NCBI GenBank assembly: GCA_937966095.1
Contig: CALCKF010000051.1
Coordinates: 1-34,095, forward strand
Length of the DNA stretch: 34,095 nt
Direction of reading: 5' to 3'
DNA from: an uncultured Eubacterium sp.
Lineage (GTDB): Bacteria > Bacillota > Clostridia > Peptostreptococcales > Anaerovoracaceae
Part shown: piece after piece, positions 16,462-23,619 of the stretch
Numbering within the stretch: the first letter of the stretch is position 1
Layout: every line of letters begins with the position of its first letter
The notes under the pieces: model-generated
The model's database searches: none
Told to the model about the DNA's origin: nothing
What the model saw: the letters and a program-made list of their open reading frames with translations, nothing else
Program-made: the position numbers and the translations under genes

Positions 16462-18200
16462 TATTTACGCCCCCTTTCAAGTTCTTCTTCACTAAGCTGA
16501 GATAAAGCGATTTCCTTGTATACGCTGCAGCTTTTCATCAATTGATCGTGAGTCCCTTTTCCCGCCAGTTTACCGTCGTCAAGAACTATTATCTGATCAG
16601 CATCCATTATAGTATTGATACGCTGCGCCACTATTATTATCGTACTTTTCCCCACCTTTTCCTTAAGTGCGTTCCTCAAAGCCTTATCTGTCTGGAAATC
16701 AAGGGCAGAGAAACTGTCATCAAATATATACACTTCAGGTTTTTTTACAAGAGCTCTTGCTATCGAAAGTCTCTGCTTCTGCCCCCCTGAAACATTGGTG
16801 CCTCCCTGTGATACCTCTTCATCAAATCCGTGCTCCTTGGCTTTGATAAAATCCATCGCCTGCGCAGTTTCCGCCGCTTCTGTCATTTCTTCAATGGTAG
16901 CATTTTCAAGGCCATATTCCATATTGGTCGCTATCGTCCCGGAGAACAGCAGACCCTTCTGAGGGACATATCCTATATGCTCTCTCAGATCATGCTGTGT
17001 GATATGTCTTATATCTATGCCATCCAGAAGCACCGCCCCTTCAGTTACATCATAGAATCTCGGTATCAGACTTATCAGCGTGGATTTACCGCTTCCGGTG
17101 CCCCCTATTATTGCAGTTGTCTTTCCCGGTTCTGCCGTAAAGCTTATATTTTCCAGAGTTTTCTCCTCAGCGTCAGGATATGCAAACGATACATTGCTGA
17201 ATGTCACAAGTCCTTTACAGCTATCCAGCACTACGGGATCGTCCGGATCCTCGATAGCAGGCTCAACTTTAAGTACTTCTCCGATCCTCTGTGCTGAAAC
17301 CGCAGCCCTCGGTATCATTATGAACATCATGGTTATGAACAGAAATGACATTATCACATGCATTGCATACTGCAGATAAGCCAGCATATCTCCTATCATC
17401 AGTTCCTGAGCTTCTACAAGATGTGCTCCTGCCCATATTATCAGTATGCTGACCGCATTCATTACAAACATGAGAGACGGCATCATAAAAGACATTGCTT
17501 TATTTACAAACATATTTATCTTGGTCAGCTGGATATTGGCATCATCAAAACGGCCTTCTTCCATGCTTTGAGTATTGAATGCCCTTATTACGAGGATCCC
17601 TGAAAGCCTTTCCTTCATTATCAGGTTCAGTCTGTCCAGTTTTTTCTGGAGCACCTGGAATTTAGGAAGCACCAGAAAAAAAGACATAGCCATTATGCAC
17701 AGGATGACCAAAAGAGCCAGTCCTATAGTCCATGAAAGCGAAAGACTTGTATTCAAAGCCCTTATCACGGCACCTATTCCCATGATAGGTGCAAAACATG
17801 CCAGCCTGAGGATCATAACAGTAGCCTGCTGCACCATCTGTACATCATTTGTTGATCTTGTTATCAGTGATGCCGTAGAAAAATCCTCCAGCTCCGCAGC
17901 TGAAAACGATGTGACCTTACCGAAAAGAGCATGCCTTATGTCCCTTGACGACTTGGCTGCCGTCCTTGCAGCCAGAAGGCTTCCAGCCAGAGAAAACATA
18001 ACGGTAGCTGCAGAAACTCCTATCATGATAAGGCCGGTGTTCCGTATATAGTCCATATCCTGTTTTACTATCCCGTTATTGATGATATCCGACATGTATC
18101 CGGGCAGCGCCAGCTCACACATGGCCTGTCCGAACAGAAATATCAATATCAGTATTATCAGAGGAATATATTTCCTGTAATATCCTATAACCGTTTTCAT
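16461..18200 (-). CDS. ABC exporter half-transporter, degenerate-site subunit of a heterodimer
   Basis: A 579-residue fused permease-ATPase with six membrane helices and a nucleotide-binding domain: Walker A K372 (GGTGSGKST) and an intact signature VSGGQ. The catalytic Glu of Walker B is replaced by D495 (IFDDSFSALD) and the H-loop His by Q526 (VAQRINTI). These changes are the mark of the non-hydrolysing site in heterodimeric type IV ABC exporters. Together with the neighbour's altered signature they make one degenerate and one consensus ATP site. The ATG overlaps the marR stop as ATGA. The same arrangement (MarR then two half-transporters) is common in Clostridia drug-export operons. Confidence 0.94.
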   Translation of the reverse strand: MKTVIGYYRKYIPLIILILIFLFGQAMCELALPGYMSDIINNGIVKQDMDYIRNTGLIMIGVSAATVMFSLAGSLLAARTAAKSSRDIRHALFGKVTSFSAAELEDFSTASLITRSTNDVQMVQQATVMILRLACFAPIMGIGAVIRALNTSLSLSWTIGLALLVILCIMAMSFFLVLPKFQVLQKKLDRLNLIMKERLSGILVIRAFNTQSMEEGRFDDANIQLTKINMFVNKAMSFMMPSLMFVMNAVSILIIWAGAHLVEAQELMIGDMLAYLQYAMHVIMSFLFITMMFIMIPRAAVSAQRIGEVLKVEPAIEDPDDPVVLDSCKGLVTFSNVSFAYPDAEEKTLENISFTAEPGKTTAIIGGTGSGKSTLISLIPRFYDVTEGAVLLDGIDIRHITQHDLREHIGYVPQKGLLFSGTIATNMEYGLENATIEEMTEAAETAQAMDFIKAKEHGFDEEVSQGGTNVSGGQKQRLSIARALVKKPEVYIFDDSFSALDFQTDKALRNALKEKVGKSTIIIVAQRINTIMDADQIIVLDDGKLAGKGTHDQLMKSCSVYKEIALSQLSEEELERGRK

Positions 18201-18673
18201 ATTGTCTCTCCTTCCAGCATTTTTGAAATATTGCCTGTAACCTTTTCCAGCAATGTCTCAAAAGTTTTCAGCTCTTCATCTGTCATACCCCGGGTCATGC
18301 TTTTTTCAAATTCAAACAGATATCTGCGCCCCATTACACATATGCGTGCAGCTTTATCTGTTACAAAAAGATTATAAGCCCTTCCGTCATTGGGATTTTT
18401 CTCTTTTTTCACATATCCTTTGTCAGCCATATCCTTTATAGCCTTTGCTACTGCACCTTTATCTATCTTAAGGTGTTTTGCCAGTTCCTCCTGTGATATC
18501 CCCGGTTTCTCATCTATGTGCCTGAGATATCTCATCTGATGACCTGTAAGGTCAAATTTCTTCAGCCCTCTGTCATGTATTACCTTTCCCTGCCTGTATA
18601 TAACAGAAAAGTAATGGAGCATAGGGCTTATACGCTCATTACAGCAATTGATCATTTCATTGCTTTCATCCAT
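18197..18673 (-). CDS. MarR family transcriptional regulator
   Basis: A 158-residue winged-helix regulator: SQEELAKHLKIDKGAVAKAIKDM (recognition region, about residues 60-82), a wing with KNPNDGRAYNLFVTDKA, and flanking dimerisation helices. Two N-terminal cysteines (C10, C11) could be redox-sensitive, but that is speculation. It is first in the operon with the two ABC genes and overlaps the first of them by 4 nt. A perfect palindrome overlapping the promoter is its likely operator, so it probably represses its own operon and releases on ligand binding. Confidence 0.93.
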   Translation of the reverse strand: MDESNEMINCCNERISPMLHYFSVIYRQGKVIHDRGLKKFDLTGHQMRYLRHIDEKPGISQEELAKHLKIDKGAVAKAIKDMADKGYVKKEKNPNDGRAYNLFVTDKAARICVMGRRYLFEFEKSMTRGMTDEELKTFETLLEKVTGNISKMLEGETI

Positions 18674-18709
18674 TTCAGATAAGTTCCTTTCTTTTTATCA
18701 ACAAGCATT

Positions 18710-18738
18710 ATTATAGTAGCGCGCAAATTAGTTGTCAA
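18710..18738 (-). promoter_or_regulatory. Consensus promoter of the marR-ABC operon
   Basis: On the minus strand TTGACA (18733-18738), a 17-nt spacer and TATAAT (18710-18715) form a perfect sigma-A consensus promoter 36 nt before the marR start. Such a strong promoter fits a repressed operon. Confidence 0.85.
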
Positions 18739-18753
18739 GTCAACTAATTTGCG
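18722..18753. promoter_or_regulatory. 13-bp perfect palindrome, likely MarR operator
   Basis: The arms CGCAAATTAGTTG (18722-18734) and CAACTAATTTGCG (18741-18753) are perfect inverted repeats around a 6-nt centre. The palindrome covers the -35 box and part of the spacer, the expected place for an autorepressor operator. On the plus strand it is followed by a T-rich run, but no plus-strand gene precedes it, so the operator reading is preferred. Confidence 0.75.
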
Positions 18754-18770
18754 TTTTTATTTTTGTTTCC

Positions 18771-18810
18771 ATGCTGCATGAAAGTATTTCCCGGAGCTTT
18801 CATGCAGCAT
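18771..18810 (-). other. Strong stem-loop after dapA
   Basis: Perfect 14-bp arms (18771-18784, 18797-18810) with a 12-nt loop lie 6 nt past the dapA stop. No U-tract follows on the minus strand, so it is either a non-canonical terminator or an mRNA 3'-end stabiliser, just before the marR promoter region. Confidence 0.6.
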
Positions 18811-18816
18811 ATTCTG

Positions 18817-19683
18817 TCACATATCATCGGCAAGGTTTCTGAGCACTCTTCTGTTAGCGCTGCTTATCGGTCCAAGCGGCAAGCGGCATCCTCCTACTCT
18901 CATCCCCTTCATGTTCATCAAAGCCTTTACGGGCACAGGATTTGTTTCACAGAACAGAGCATTGATCAGATTAAGGTTCATAAGCTGTATCCTTCTTGCC
19001 TCATCCGTATCTCCCTCCAGATATGCATGGGTCATCCTGCTTACTTCCGAAGGCATTATGTTAGCCCAAACGGACACTGTTCCTACAGCTCCCATTGACA
19101 TAAGCGCAACGGTTATATCATCGTTTCCCGAATATATGGCGAAATCATCATCTACCATGCTCGCAAGTCTGGCCACATATGACATGTCTCCGCTTGCTTC
19201 CTTTATCCCTGCTATATTTTCATGTTTTGACAGTTTTGCGACAAGGTCCGGACTTATGCTGATTCCGGTCCTGGAAGGCACATTATATATATACACGGGT
19301 ATCCCAACATTATCCGCTACCTTGAAAAAATGCTCCATCATCCCGGATCTGTTAGGCTTGTTGTAATATGGTGTTATTACCAGAAGCCCATCAGCTCCCA
19401 TCTTTTCATATTTTATGCTTTTTTTCAGAGTTTTCTCTGTATCATTGCTGCCGCTGTTGGCTATAATAGGTATCCGTCCTCTGCTTTCTTCCACAGCAGT
19501 CATTATTATGGAGTCCTGTTCTTCTTCGGAAAGAGTAGGAGTTTCTCCCGTTGTTCCCAATACCAGCACTGCATCAGTCCCCTGCCCGATATGCCAGTTT
19601 ATAAGCTCTCTGAGCCTGCCATAATCAACATTTCCCTCTTCGTCAAAAGGGGTGACAAGAGCCACAATAGATCCTTTTATCAT
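18817..19683 (-). CDS. dapA: 4-hydroxy-tetrahydrodipicolinate synthase
   Basis: A 288-residue TIM-barrel aldolase condensing pyruvate and aspartate semialdehyde, the first committed step to lysine and meso-diaminopimelate. It has GTTGETPTLSEEE near residues 43-55, the catalytic Tyr in YIYNVPSRTG and the Schiff-base Lys in GIKEASGD. GGGAGG lies 6 nt before the ATG. The 5' region is about 90 nt to the divergent bioY promoter elements, too short for a lysine riboswitch. It is transcribed alone as far as I can see. Confidence 0.96.
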   Translation of the reverse strand: MIKGSIVALVTPFDEEGNVDYGRLRELINWHIGQGTDAVLVLGTTGETPTLSEEEQDSIIMTAVEESRGRIPIIANSGSNDTEKTLKKSIKYEKMGADGLLVITPYYNKPNRSGMMEHFFKVADNVGIPVYIYNVPSRTGISISPDLVAKLSKHENIAGIKEASGDMSYVARLASMVDDDFAIYSGNDDITVALMSMGAVGTVSVWANIMPSEVSRMTHAYLEGDTDEARRIQLMNLNLINALFCETNPVPVKALMNMKGMRVGGCRLPLGPISSANRRVLRNLADDM

Positions 19684-19755
19684 TTTTACCTCCCGAAAAA
19701 TACTTATCCTACAAATCTATGTTTTTAACTATATGATATGCTGTGAAAATCAGAT

Positions 19756-19804
19756 AGGTTAACATGATATTTTCAGGTTGACAATTTTAAATATCAGGGT
19801 TACA
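19756..19804 (+). repeat. Three direct half-site repeats in the bioY promoter
   Basis: AGGTTAACA (19756-19764), AGGTTGACA (19775-19783) and AGGGTTACA (19796-19804) recur at 19- and 21-nt steps. They resemble one half of the BirA biotin-repressor site (GGTTnACAA). The second covers the -35 box and the third the -10 box. They could bind BirA or another regulator; a palindromic partner half is not visible. Confidence 0.5.
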
Positions 19805-19806
19805 AT
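19778..19806 (+). promoter_or_regulatory. bioY promoter
   Basis: TTGACA (19778-19783), a 17-nt spacer and TACAAT (19801-19806), 48 nt before the bioY start. The leader would be about 40 nt and ends in AAGGAG. Confidence 0.8.
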
Positions 19807-19854
19807 CCTTGTATGATAGATTTTATAAATAAAACTTAAAATAAGGAGACTTCT

Positions 19855-20445
19855 ATGATAACATCAACAAGATATTCAAAAACCGCTTATTTGGTCCTGT
19901 GCGGGCTTTTCGCCGCCATCACCGCTATATGTTCATTCATAACGATTCCACTGGGATTTACTCCGGTTCCTGTGAATTTGGCTACACTTGCAGTTTTTCT
20001 TGCAGGAGGGATTCTGGGGAAAAAATACGGAACCATAAGCATATCAGTATATGTTCTTCTCGGAGCTGCAGGTGTTCCGGTATTTGCCGGCTTCAAAGGT
20101 GGCATAGGGGTCTTGGCAGGTCCTACAGGAGGATATATAATAGGTTATATTGCCGCAGCACTGGTTACAGGGATCTTCATCGACAGATTCATGGAGCTCG
20201 AAATCAGAAATGGGAAAAATGCAGATATGCATAACTCGGTTAGACAAACCGCCTTATGTGCCGTCTCAATGATTGCCGGTTTGATGATCTGCTATGCCTT
20301 CGGTACAGCATGGTTCATGATAAGCACCGGGACACCCTTATGGGCCTCAATGCTATCATGCGTGATTCCTTTCCTGCCGGGTGATGCGGTCAAGATATTC
20401 GTTGGAGCCGTTTTAGTGAAGAAAATACGACCATTAGTCAGATAA
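19855..20445 (+). CDS. bioY: Biotin transporter BioY (ECF substrate-binding subunit)
   Basis: A 196-residue membrane protein with about six helices. PLGFTPVPVNLATLAVFLAG, the VYVLLGAAGVPVFAGFKGG loop and LAGPTGGYIIGY are the classic BioY signatures. It captures biotin at the membrane, alone or with the EcfAT module, which is not in this window. AAGGAG is 6 nt upstream of the ATG. The promoter carries repeated BirA-like half-sites, consistent with biotin control. A GH3 gene follows 11 nt later and is probably cotranscribed, although no functional link is obvious. Confidence 0.95.
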   Translation: MITSTRYSKTAYLVLCGLFAAITAICSFITIPLGFTPVPVNLATLAVFLAGGILGKKYGTISISVYVLLGAAGVPVFAGFKGGIGVLAGPTGGYIIGYIAAALVTGIFIDRFMELEIRNGKNADMHNSVRQTALCAVSMIAGLMICYAFGTAWFMISTGTPLWASMLSCVIPFLPGDAVKIFVGAVLVKKIRPLVR

Positions 20446-20456
20446 ATACGAAAATC

Positions 20457-21584
20457 ATGAAAAAAAGATCTATCATATTACTGATAACAGCCGCAGTTAT
20501 ATTAGCTGCCGCTTCAGCCTCATATAAATATTACATTGAAAATCAGGTTACACTTACCGGGATAATTTCATCTCAACGTGATCCTGATATTGAAGAAAAG
20601 CTCATGTCTATGACAATCCAGGAAAAGGTGGGTCAGATGTTCATGGGCTGCTTTTATAACGGTACACCGTCCCCGGAAACTGTAGATTCTTACGATTTGG
20701 GCGGTGTTCTTCTATTTAGAAAAAGCTTTGAAAACAGTCGCCCTGAAACGATACGAAATGAGATAGACAGCATAAAAAGCATTTGTGATACCGAACCTTT
20801 TATCGCGGTAGATGAAGAAGGCGGCACAGTGACAAGGATAAGCTGCTTCACGGCATTTCGCAGCGAACCCTTCAGCTCACCGAGAGATCTTTATTCATCA
20901 GGCGGTATGGCAGCCATAATATCGGATACTCATGAGAAAAACAACATGCTCCTGCAGCTGGGCATAAATCTTAACCTGGCTCCTGTATGTGATATTTCTC
21001 TGGATAAGGATGATTTCATGTATCTGCGCAGTCTCGGTCAGAATGCCGACGTAACATCTGAATATGTGTCATCTGTTGTCACTTCATGTCTGGAAGATAA
21101 TATAGGCTGCTGCCTGAAACATTTCCCGGGTTACGGAAATTCCTCCGATACACATAAAGGCATATCTGTAGATAACAGATCACTTCAGCAGATTGAAGAA
21201 AACGATCTTCTCCCATTCAAAGCGGGTATAGATTCCGGAGCACCATCGATACTTATATCTCACAATATAGTATCTGCTATAGATGATACAATGCCGGCAT
21301 CTCTGTCAGCTTCTGTTCACCGTCTTCTCAGGTATGATCTCGGATTTGACGGAGTGATAATCACAGACGATCTGTCCATGGGCGCCATCTCAACCTTTAT
21401 GCACGGATCTCAAAGCGCCTTATCGGCCATAACAGCAGGAAATGATATAATATGTACCGGAGATTTCGCAGAGCAATCAGAAGCCATAATATCTGCGGTC
21501 AAAAGCGGGATAATACCTGAGGAAAGGATCGACACCTCTGTAAGACGTATACTATCATGGAAAAAGGACATGTCATTGTTTTAA
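20457..21584 (+). CDS. Glycoside hydrolase family 3 protein, NagZ-like beta-N-acetylhexosaminidase
   Basis: A 375-residue protein with an N-terminal signal/anchor (about residues 5-25) and a GH3 barrel. KHFPGYGNSSDTHKG supplies the Asp-His general acid/base dyad typical of NagZ-type enzymes, and TDDLSMGAIS supplies the nucleophile (D304/D305). DEEGGTVTR is the substrate-loop motif. Such enzymes remove N-acetylglucosamine from muropeptides; here it should be extracytoplasmic. There is no good ribosome site before ATG 20457, and it begins 11 nt after bioY, so it may depend on reinitiation. Confidence 0.9.
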   Translation: MKKRSIILLITAAVILAAASASYKYYIENQVTLTGIISSQRDPDIEEKLMSMTIQEKVGQMFMGCFYNGTPSPETVDSYDLGGVLLFRKSFENSRPETIRNEIDSIKSICDTEPFIAVDEEGGTVTRISCFTAFRSEPFSSPRDLYSSGGMAAIISDTHEKNNMLLQLGINLNLAPVCDISLDKDDFMYLRSLGQNADVTSEYVSSVVTSCLEDNIGCCLKHFPGYGNSSDTHKGISVDNRSLQQIEENDLLPFKAGIDSGAPSILISHNIVSAIDDTMPASLSASVHRLLRYDLGFDGVIITDDLSMGAISTFMHGSQSALSAITAGNDIICTGDFAEQSEAIISAVKSGIIPEERIDTSVRRILSWKKDMSLF

Positions 21585-21595
21585 CATATCCTTTT
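21562..21595 (+). terminator. Probable terminator overlapping the end of the GH3 gene
   Basis: A 12-bp stem with one mismatch (AAAAGGACATGT, 21562-21573; ACATATCCTTTT, 21584-21595) ends in a short T-run and spans the GH3 stop codon. Confidence 0.5.
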
Positions 21596-21690
21596 CAGCA
21601 ATTCTTCACAGTAACATCCTGAAACTGGCATAATTCACTGATATCATAAATCCACAGCAACGGTAGAAGTTGCTTAAAAGTACATAGTTG

Positions 21691-21766
21691 GGGCTGCTTT
21701 AACAAATAAACACTTCTTCTTCTCAATCCCTAAAACACAGCAGCCCTTTCTCAAAACTTTAGGATT
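21691..21766. repeat. Interleaved inverted repeats, possible mobile-element relic or structured RNA
   Basis: GGGCTGCT (21691-21698) pairs with AGCAGCCC (21739-21746), while AATCCCTAAA (21725-21734) pairs with TTTAGGATT (21758-21766, one base bulged). The two pairings cross, as in a pseudoknot or mutually exclusive folds. The outer GGGGCTGCTTTAAC end has the look of an insertion-sequence terminus, but there is no transposase and no clear target duplication. Confidence 0.4.
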
Positions 21767-21799
21767 ACACCTCCTAGTAAAAAAGATAATGATGATGGC

Positions 21800-21841
21800 A
21801 AAAACAACAGCTGTCTGCAAATGCAGACAGCTGTTGTTTTT
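21800..21841. terminator. Strong bidirectional terminator
   Basis: Perfect 20-bp arms (21800-21819, 21822-21841) with A5/T5 ends. It insulates the arsR promoter from upstream transcription on the plus strand. No minus-strand gene ends here, because the convergent phosphoesterase ends beyond arsR. Confidence 0.85.
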
Positions 21842-21872
21842 ATATACTGTCTGCTATATATGACATGCATGA

Positions 21873-21901
21873 TTGACAGGATACAAAGCCGTAAGTATAC
21901 T
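21873..21901 (+). promoter_or_regulatory. Promoter of the ArsR-family gene
   Basis: TTGACA (21873-21878), a 17-nt spacer and TATACT (21896-21901). Transcription should begin near 21908, giving a leader of about 77 nt that contains a micro-ORF. Confidence 0.8.
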
Positions 21902-21913
21902 GTTAATGTTACC

Positions 21914-21988
21914 ATGTACAGAAAGCATTCCCGCTTTATTAAATACATCATAACAGACTATCTTAAAAGGAGCACTACAGATATATGA
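21914..21988 (+). CDS. Possible 24-codon upstream ORF overlapping arsR
   Basis: ATG 21914 reads M-Y-R-K-H-S-R-F-I-K-Y-I-I-T-D-Y-L-K-R-S followed by T-T-D-I and a TGA. That TGA overlaps the ArsR-family ATG as ATGA. There is no Shine-Dalgarno upstream, but the predicted transcript start lies only about 6 nt before this ATG, so it would be nearly leaderless. It could provide coupling for arsR, whose own AAGGAG is 12 nt from its ATG. The peptide is basic and has no recognised family. It may be chance. Confidence 0.3.
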   Translation: MYRKHSRFIKYIITDYLKRSTTDI

Positions 21989-22314
21989 GACTCAGAAAAG
22001 AACTTGATGAAATGCAGGAGCATGATATCTTACTCATTGCCAGAATATCAGATGCACTTGCTCATCCTGCAAGAATAAAGATATTCCGCTATATAATGCA
22101 TCAAAACAAAAAAAGAGAATACGTATGCAACAAAGACATTGTGGAACATTTCGATTATTCACAGGCTACCATATCCCAGCATGTCAAGAAGTTGAAAGAT
22201 GCCGGTCTTCTGCAGGTCAAAAAGCAGGACAGATATTCATACTACTTTGTACATCTCGGCACTCTCAATGATTACCTGGTAGCCACCAAAAAATTCGAAA
22301 ATATGGGGCCATAG
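21985..22314 (+). CDS. ArsR/SmtB-type winged-helix regulator
   Basis: A 109-residue protein with the ArsR fold: ISDALAHPARIKIFRYI (helices 1-2), CNKDIVEHFDYSQATISQHVKKLKDAGLL (helix-turn-helix, about residues 48-76) and a YSYYFVHLG wing strand. C48 lies before the recognition helices, but there is no complete metal-binding CxC set, so I cannot say it senses metal. AAGGAG lies 12 nt from the ATG, longer than usual. Its 3' end overlaps the convergent phosphoesterase gene by 78 nt. Its target is unknown. Confidence 0.85.
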   Translation: MRLRKELDEMQEHDILLIARISDALAHPARIKIFRYIMHQNKKREYVCNKDIVEHFDYSQATISQHVKKLKDAGLLQVKKQDRYSYYFVHLGTLNDYLVATKKFENMGP

Positions 22315-23562
22315 ACCTTTCCTCAATACTGCATCGTCTATGATATCTCCGTTTTTATCATATGATGTTATCCTCATCTTCCTTTTATCTGCCTCTATTA
22401 TCTGATAACTGGCTCCGCTGTAAAAGGCCGCACAGTACACCGGTGCATTCATGCCATTAAAATATTCGCTTTTTCTTTCCCCGGAATTCCCCATCACATA
22501 AGTTATTCCGTTTATGGCTCTAGTACGCATGTACATGTGCTGATGTCCGCACAGGACAAGATCCGTACCGTATTCCTCCATTATCGGAGTCCACAGCTCC
22601 CGAATCCTGTGTGACACTTCATCATTATCATGCATTCCATACGGAGGATGGTGTGTAACAACTATGTTCCAGGCTTTCGGGCTGGAAGCAAGAGTTGCTC
22701 TTAGCCATTTTTCTATTTTCCTTTCATAAACTTCCCATAGGCTGCTGCCGATCTGTTCCTCTCTTTTTTTCGTGAGAAAAGAGCTGTCTGTCATTATGAA
22801 TCTGCATTCTCCGTAATCAAAATAATAAAACTCTCCTTCAAGCTCATTGCCCTCAGGACCGTTTTCAGGCACGGCAAACATTTTCTTATACGTCATATTT
22901 GATCTGACACCTTCATGATTACCCGATACTGTCATGAGAGGAAGGGTTCTGAACACACCGCAGTTTGAAAGAAACCCGTTCCACTGGTCATATTCAAGCG
23001 GCATATTTACCATATCCCCTCCTATGATTGCAAACTGCAGATCAGGATTTCTTTCATATACAGCTTCTGTCATATCGCCCCATTTCTCATACTCTTCAGG
23101 TACATTGAACTGTACATCTCCAAGATATAAAAAGCGGCCTTTTCTCCCATCAGGAGCTGTAAAGGACAGTGTTTTTCCATAAAGAACACCGTCTCCTATC
23201 TCATAGTAATATATCTCTCCCGGATCAAGCCCGTCTATCCGGGCAGTATATCTGCAGTATCTCCCGTTCAGTACTTTTTTGACGACAGCTTTCCGTGCTG
23301 TTTCCGCCGGCAGCGTTTCTCTTTCTCTGCTTATACGTATGAATCCCGGACCTTCCTCCGTACCCTTCCAGCTGATAAAAACTTTTCCCGGGCTTTCTCC
23401 CATCGATATTATTATCTGCATTTCTTCTGTCTTTTTATAACCGGCTCCCTCTTCTGTCTCTGCATCTGCTTTTCTGACATCATTAAAATATGCGCTTGCC
23501 GCCATAACTGCTGCAACTGTCAGAAATGCGGCAAATACTGCCACTATGGATATTTTTTTCAT
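22237..23562 (-). CDS. Purple acid phosphatase-like metallophosphoesterase, exported
   Basis: A 441-residue protein with a signal peptide/anchor (about residues 3-24). A fibronectin-like N-terminal domain (…KVFISWKG… to YYYEIGDG) is followed by a calcineurin-type phosphoesterase domain. Metal-ligand motifs appear in order: GDVQFN, GGDMVN, GNHEG, VTHHPPYG and CGHQHMYMR. This is the bacterial purple acid phosphatase architecture, hydrolysing phosphoesters outside the cell. GGAGG is 6 nt before the ATG but lies inside the 3' arm of the terminator that ends the upstream rnhA gene. The last 78 nt are antisense to arsR. Confidence 0.92.
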   Translation of the reverse strand: MKKISIVAVFAAFLTVAAVMAASAYFNDVRKADAETEEGAGYKKTEEMQIIISMGESPGKVFISWKGTEEGPGFIRISRERETLPAETARKAVVKKVLNGRYCRYTARIDGLDPGEIYYYEIGDGVLYGKTLSFTAPDGRKGRFLYLGDVQFNVPEEYEKWGDMTEAVYERNPDLQFAIIGGDMVNMPLEYDQWNGFLSNCGVFRTLPLMTVSGNHEGVRSNMTYKKMFAVPENGPEGNELEGEFYYFDYGECRFIMTDSSFLTKKREEQIGSSLWEVYERKIEKWLRATLASSPKAWNIVVTHHPPYGMHDNDEVSHRIRELWTPIMEEYGTDLVLCGHQHMYMRTRAINGITYVMGNSGERKSEYFNGMNAPVYCAAFYSGASYQIIEADKRKMRITSYDKNGDIIDDAVLRKGLWPHIFEFFGGYQVIIESAEMYKVV

Positions 23563-23606
23563 AAAAAACCTCCGATATATATACTATATACATTCGGAGG
23601 TTTTTT
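23563..23606 (-). terminator. Terminator of rnhA that also carries the phosphatase ribosome site
   Basis: Perfect 13-bp arms (23563-23575 and 23594-23606). In minus-strand sense the 3' arm contains the GGAGG of the phosphatase gene and the U-run is the spacer directly before its ATG. It lies 14 nt past the rnhA stop. Confidence 0.8.
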
Positions 23607-23619
23607 ATTATATCCCGAT

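Larger units (their letters stand above)
21596..21984. other. Gene-poor stretch with several inverted repeats
   Basis: No convincing gene of normal size. Contents in order: a small hairpin (AGCAAC 21656-21661 with GTTGCT 21669-21674), two interleaved inverted repeats (21691-21766), a strong bidirectional terminator (21800-21841), the arsR promoter (21873-21901) and a 24-codon micro-ORF (21914-21988). The 66-codon frame on the minus strand at 21751-21951 crosses the terminator and is not credible. Confidence 0.6.

Noticed and set aside
18722..18764. Palindrome plus T-rich run read as a plus-strand terminator
   Set aside because: No plus-strand gene ends upstream, and the palindrome sits exactly on the marR promoter, so an operator is the better reading.
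21751..21951. 66-codon frame on the minus strand in the gene-poor stretch
   Set aside because: It reads through a 20-bp terminator hairpin and has no ribosome site or recognisable product.
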